A DNA stretch of 5,806 nt, taken from contig CAKSWL010000151.1 of the NCBI GenBank assembly GCA_934511335.1, forward strand, positions 1-5,806, read 5' to 3'. The first letter of the stretch is position 1. Every line of letters begins with the position of its first letter. Under the pieces are notes generated by a model that saw only the letters and a program-made list of their open reading frames with translations, searched no databases and had not been told where the DNA came from. Shown piece after piece: positions 5,070-5,806 of the stretch. Source of the stretch: an uncultured Cloacibacillus sp. (GTDB lineage: Bacteria > Synergistota > Synergistia > Synergistales > Synergistaceae). Both the position numbers and the translations under genes were made by a program.

Positions 5070-5806
5070 CTATTCCATTATCGTCGTGAACAGCATCTCG
5101 TCGATGCTCGTCACGCCCTCTTCGACCTTGCGGTGCGCATCCTCGCGCAGCGTAATCATTCCGAAACGGCGCGCGTAGTCGCGCATCTCCTGCTCCGAGG
5201 CGCCGTCGTTTATCATCGCGCGCAGCGTACTGTCCACGATCATCACCTCGGCGATGACCGTGCGCCCCTTATAGCCCGTGAAGCGGCACTCGGGACATCC
5301 CTTGGGTTCGTAGACCGCCGTACCCTCCGGGATGCCGGTCTCCGCCTCCATCGCCGCGCTGGCGGAGAACCTCTCTTTGCAGAGGGGGCAGAGGCTCCTC
5401 ACAAGACGCTGGGCGAGCACGGCGCGCAGCGAGGAGGCGAGTAGGAAGCGCGGCACCCCCATATCGACCAGCCTGTTGATGGCGGCCGGCGCGTCGTTCG
5501 TGTGCAGAGTGCTGAGGACCAGGTGTCCCGTGAGGGCGACGCGCACCGCGAGGTGGGCCGTCTCCGTGTCGCGGATCTCCCCGACCATTATTATGTCGGG
5601 ATCCTGGCGCAGGACCGAGCGGAGCGCGCTCCCGAAGGTGAGACCGATTTTCTCGTTTATCTGTATCTGCGTGATGCCGGCGATCGTAAATTCGACTGGG
5701 TCCTCCAGTGTGATGATATTCTTTGAGGGGTCGTTCAATATTTCAAGCAGCGAATAAAGCGTCGTCGACTTGCCGGATCCTGTGGGGCCGGTCACCAGCA
5801 CAATAC
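5070..5806 (-). CDS. pilB: Type IV pilus extension ATPase PilB/GspE family (5' part outside window)
   Basis: Cytoplasmic ATPase powering pilin assembly. About 245 C-terminal codons are visible; the frame stays open to the window edge, so the apparent GTG at 5801 is internal, not a start. Visible in order: Walker [10 protein letters not shown] (5789-5763), Asp box [20 protein letters not shown], Walker [13 protein letters not shown], His box [13 protein letters not shown], then [13 protein letters not shown] and [14 protein letters not shown]. The two CxxC pairs form the zinc-binding insert characteristic of PilB/GspE and absent from PilT. The C-terminal part ends in [20 protein letters not shown], also typical. 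Pairing with pilT and two prepilin-like genes argues for a type IV pilus rather than a type II secretion system, although PilB and GspE cannot be separated on this fragment alone. It leads into pilT after a 20 nt gap. Confidence 0.93.
   Translation of the reverse strand, partial: IVLVTGPTGSGKSTTLYSLLEILNDPSKNIITLEDPVEFTIAGITQIQINEKIGLTFGSALRSVLRQDPDIIMVGEIRDTETAHLAVRVALTGHLVLSTLHTNDAPAAINRLVDMGVPRFLLASSLRAVLAQRLVRSLCPLCKERFSASAAMEAETGIPEGTAVYEPKGCPECRFTGYKGRTVIAEVMIVDSTLRAMINDGASEQEMRDYARRFGMITLREDAHRKVEEGVTSIDEMLFTTIME

Noticed and set aside
4559..5089. A 176-codon open frame on the plus strand opposite pilT
   Set aside because: It is antisense to a complete, motif-rich pilT and encodes a Ser/Arg-rich product with no family pattern; such frames are common in GC-rich coding DNA.

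Overview
All genes in this window lie on the minus strand, so they are read from the right edge to the left. The DNA is fairly GC-rich, with one AT-rich island at about 2580-2660. The best organism guess is an anaerobic Synergistota bacterium of the Cloacibacillus/Synergistes kind. This is inferred from the elongation factor P (EF-P) sequence style, the Firmicutes-like CD1247/Asp23/NusB gene group next to a type IV pilus operon, and base composition. It could not be tested by a database search, and a Firmicutes-related origin is not excluded.

Right part (5806 to 2711) is a type IV pilus block. It holds the C-terminal two thirds or so of a PilB/GspE extension ATPase (cut by the window edge), a complete PilT retraction ATPase, and two short-to-medium proteins with prepilin N-terminal signals. 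The genes are packed tightly: 20 nt, then a 14 nt overlap, then a 32 nt overlap. This implies one transcript and translational coupling.

Middle (2710 to 922): a 174 nt non-coding gap carries a good sigma-70-type promoter for efp. After efp come an acidic zinc-ribbon protein of the CD1247 type and an Asp23/Gls24 envelope-stress protein, ending in a strong intrinsic terminator.

Left part (857 to 1): just past the terminator lie a small membrane protein and nusB, which runs off the left edge. The membrane protein has an Asp23-like soluble domain followed by two membrane helices, and looks like an AmaP-type anchor with its domains in the opposite order. The terminator sits between asp23 and these two genes. 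Its stem hides a Shine-Dalgarno sequence and its loop carries an ATG for a six-codon ORF, so read-through into the anchor/nusB pair may be controlled.

The genes are mostly recognisable families. The most unusual points are the terminator/mini-ORF leader ahead of nusB, the reversed anchor architecture, a Cys-Cys-His4 cluster in the acidic linker of the CD1247-like protein, and the divergent, cysteine-rich prepilin-like protein with a TTG start and long leader.
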